Part shown: positions 63,988-64,000 of the stretch, piece after piece | Layout of the letters: the number at the start of each line of letters is the position of its first letter | How positions within the stretch are numbered: the stretch's first letter is position 1 | Origin: Leptospira yanagawae serovar Saopaulo str. Sao Paulo = ATCC 700523 | Lineage (GTDB): Bacteria > Spirochaetota > Leptospiria > Leptospirales > Leptospiraceae | Assembly (NCBI RefSeq): GCF_000332475.2 | Contig: NZ_AOGX02000029.1 | Coordinates: 84,372-148,371, forward strand | Reading direction: 5' to 3' | Length of the DNA: 64,000 bases | Notes under the pieces: model-generated | The model's database searches: none | Told to the model about the DNA's origin: nothing | Seen by the model: the letters and a program-made list of their open reading frames with translations, nothing else | Position numbers and translations under genes: made by a program

Positions 63988-64000
63988 CCACTAGAGGCGT

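Noticed and set aside
1..64000. CRISPR arrays, insertion sequences, prophage genes, rRNA
   Set aside because: No regularly spaced repeats, transposase, integrase or phage motifs, or rRNA sequence were seen on either strand.

Overview
The window looks like a chromosomal segment of a Leptospira species. It probably belongs to a free-living (saprophytic) lineage, but that is inference. The base composition is AT-rich. TTG and GTG starts are frequent, and there are many lipoproteins with the loose spirochaete lipobox. Leptospira-type families are present: a Calx-beta plus DUF1554 lipoprotein at the left edge, OmpA-like and FecR/DUF4384 envelope proteins, and a very long secreted protein. No rRNA, insertion sequence, prophage or CRISPR array was seen. 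One tRNA, Gly(GCC), lies at 6716-6787.

Layout. 1-6509: envelope lipoproteins, a predicted beta-barrel, a GDSL esterase and TenA. 6716-10888: tRNA-Gly, then tig-clpP-clpX and a lipoprotein-like subclass B1 metallo-beta-lactamase homologue. 10865-13020 (minus): tatA-tatC plus a degenerate SpoIIE-like membrane protein. 13044-16967: a hybrid sensor with a ruined ATPase domain, an alpha/beta hydrolase, and a PCuAC-SCO copper pair. 16938-22080: M3 oligopeptidase, DCC-family protein, GT39 transferase and a membrane-anchored PHP protein. 22276-25371 (minus): FecR protein, DUF4384 protein, a tiny lipoprotein and a secreted protein of unknown function.

25494-43646 is the most unusual region. Ten plus-strand genes are packed with overlaps or short gaps: a TolC-like channel, an Ig-like lipoprotein, two small lipoproteins, a five-helix membrane protein, a membrane-fusion protein, an RND transporter, a second RND-like protein lacking recognisable proton-relay acidic residues, a 1963-residue secreted protein, and a small lipoprotein overlapping its 3' end. 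The long protein ends in a region resembling an NlpC/P60-CHAP-type Cys-His peptidase, so the last two genes could be an effector and its immunity protein, or a cell-envelope remodelling pair. I propose this as a candidate undescribed RND-linked envelope or secretion system.

43669-48831 (minus) is an apparent operon of an O-antigen ligase/polymerase-like protein, a GH5 glycosidase of the endoglycoceramidase type and a class III nucleotide cyclase. 48881-53551 carries a GT4 glycosyltransferase, a PQ-loop-like membrane protein, a secreted protein of unknown function, a GT9 heptosyltransferase and a DUF4254 protein. 53656-60824 is mostly housekeeping: an NRDE protein, glyA, lplA, rhomboid protease, an MBL-fold hydrolase and a class A penicillin-binding protein. 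A small secreted helical protein at 61127 lies behind a textbook sigma-54 promoter. The window ends with a lipoprotein, an MBOAT acyltransferase and a short ORF, all on the minus strand.
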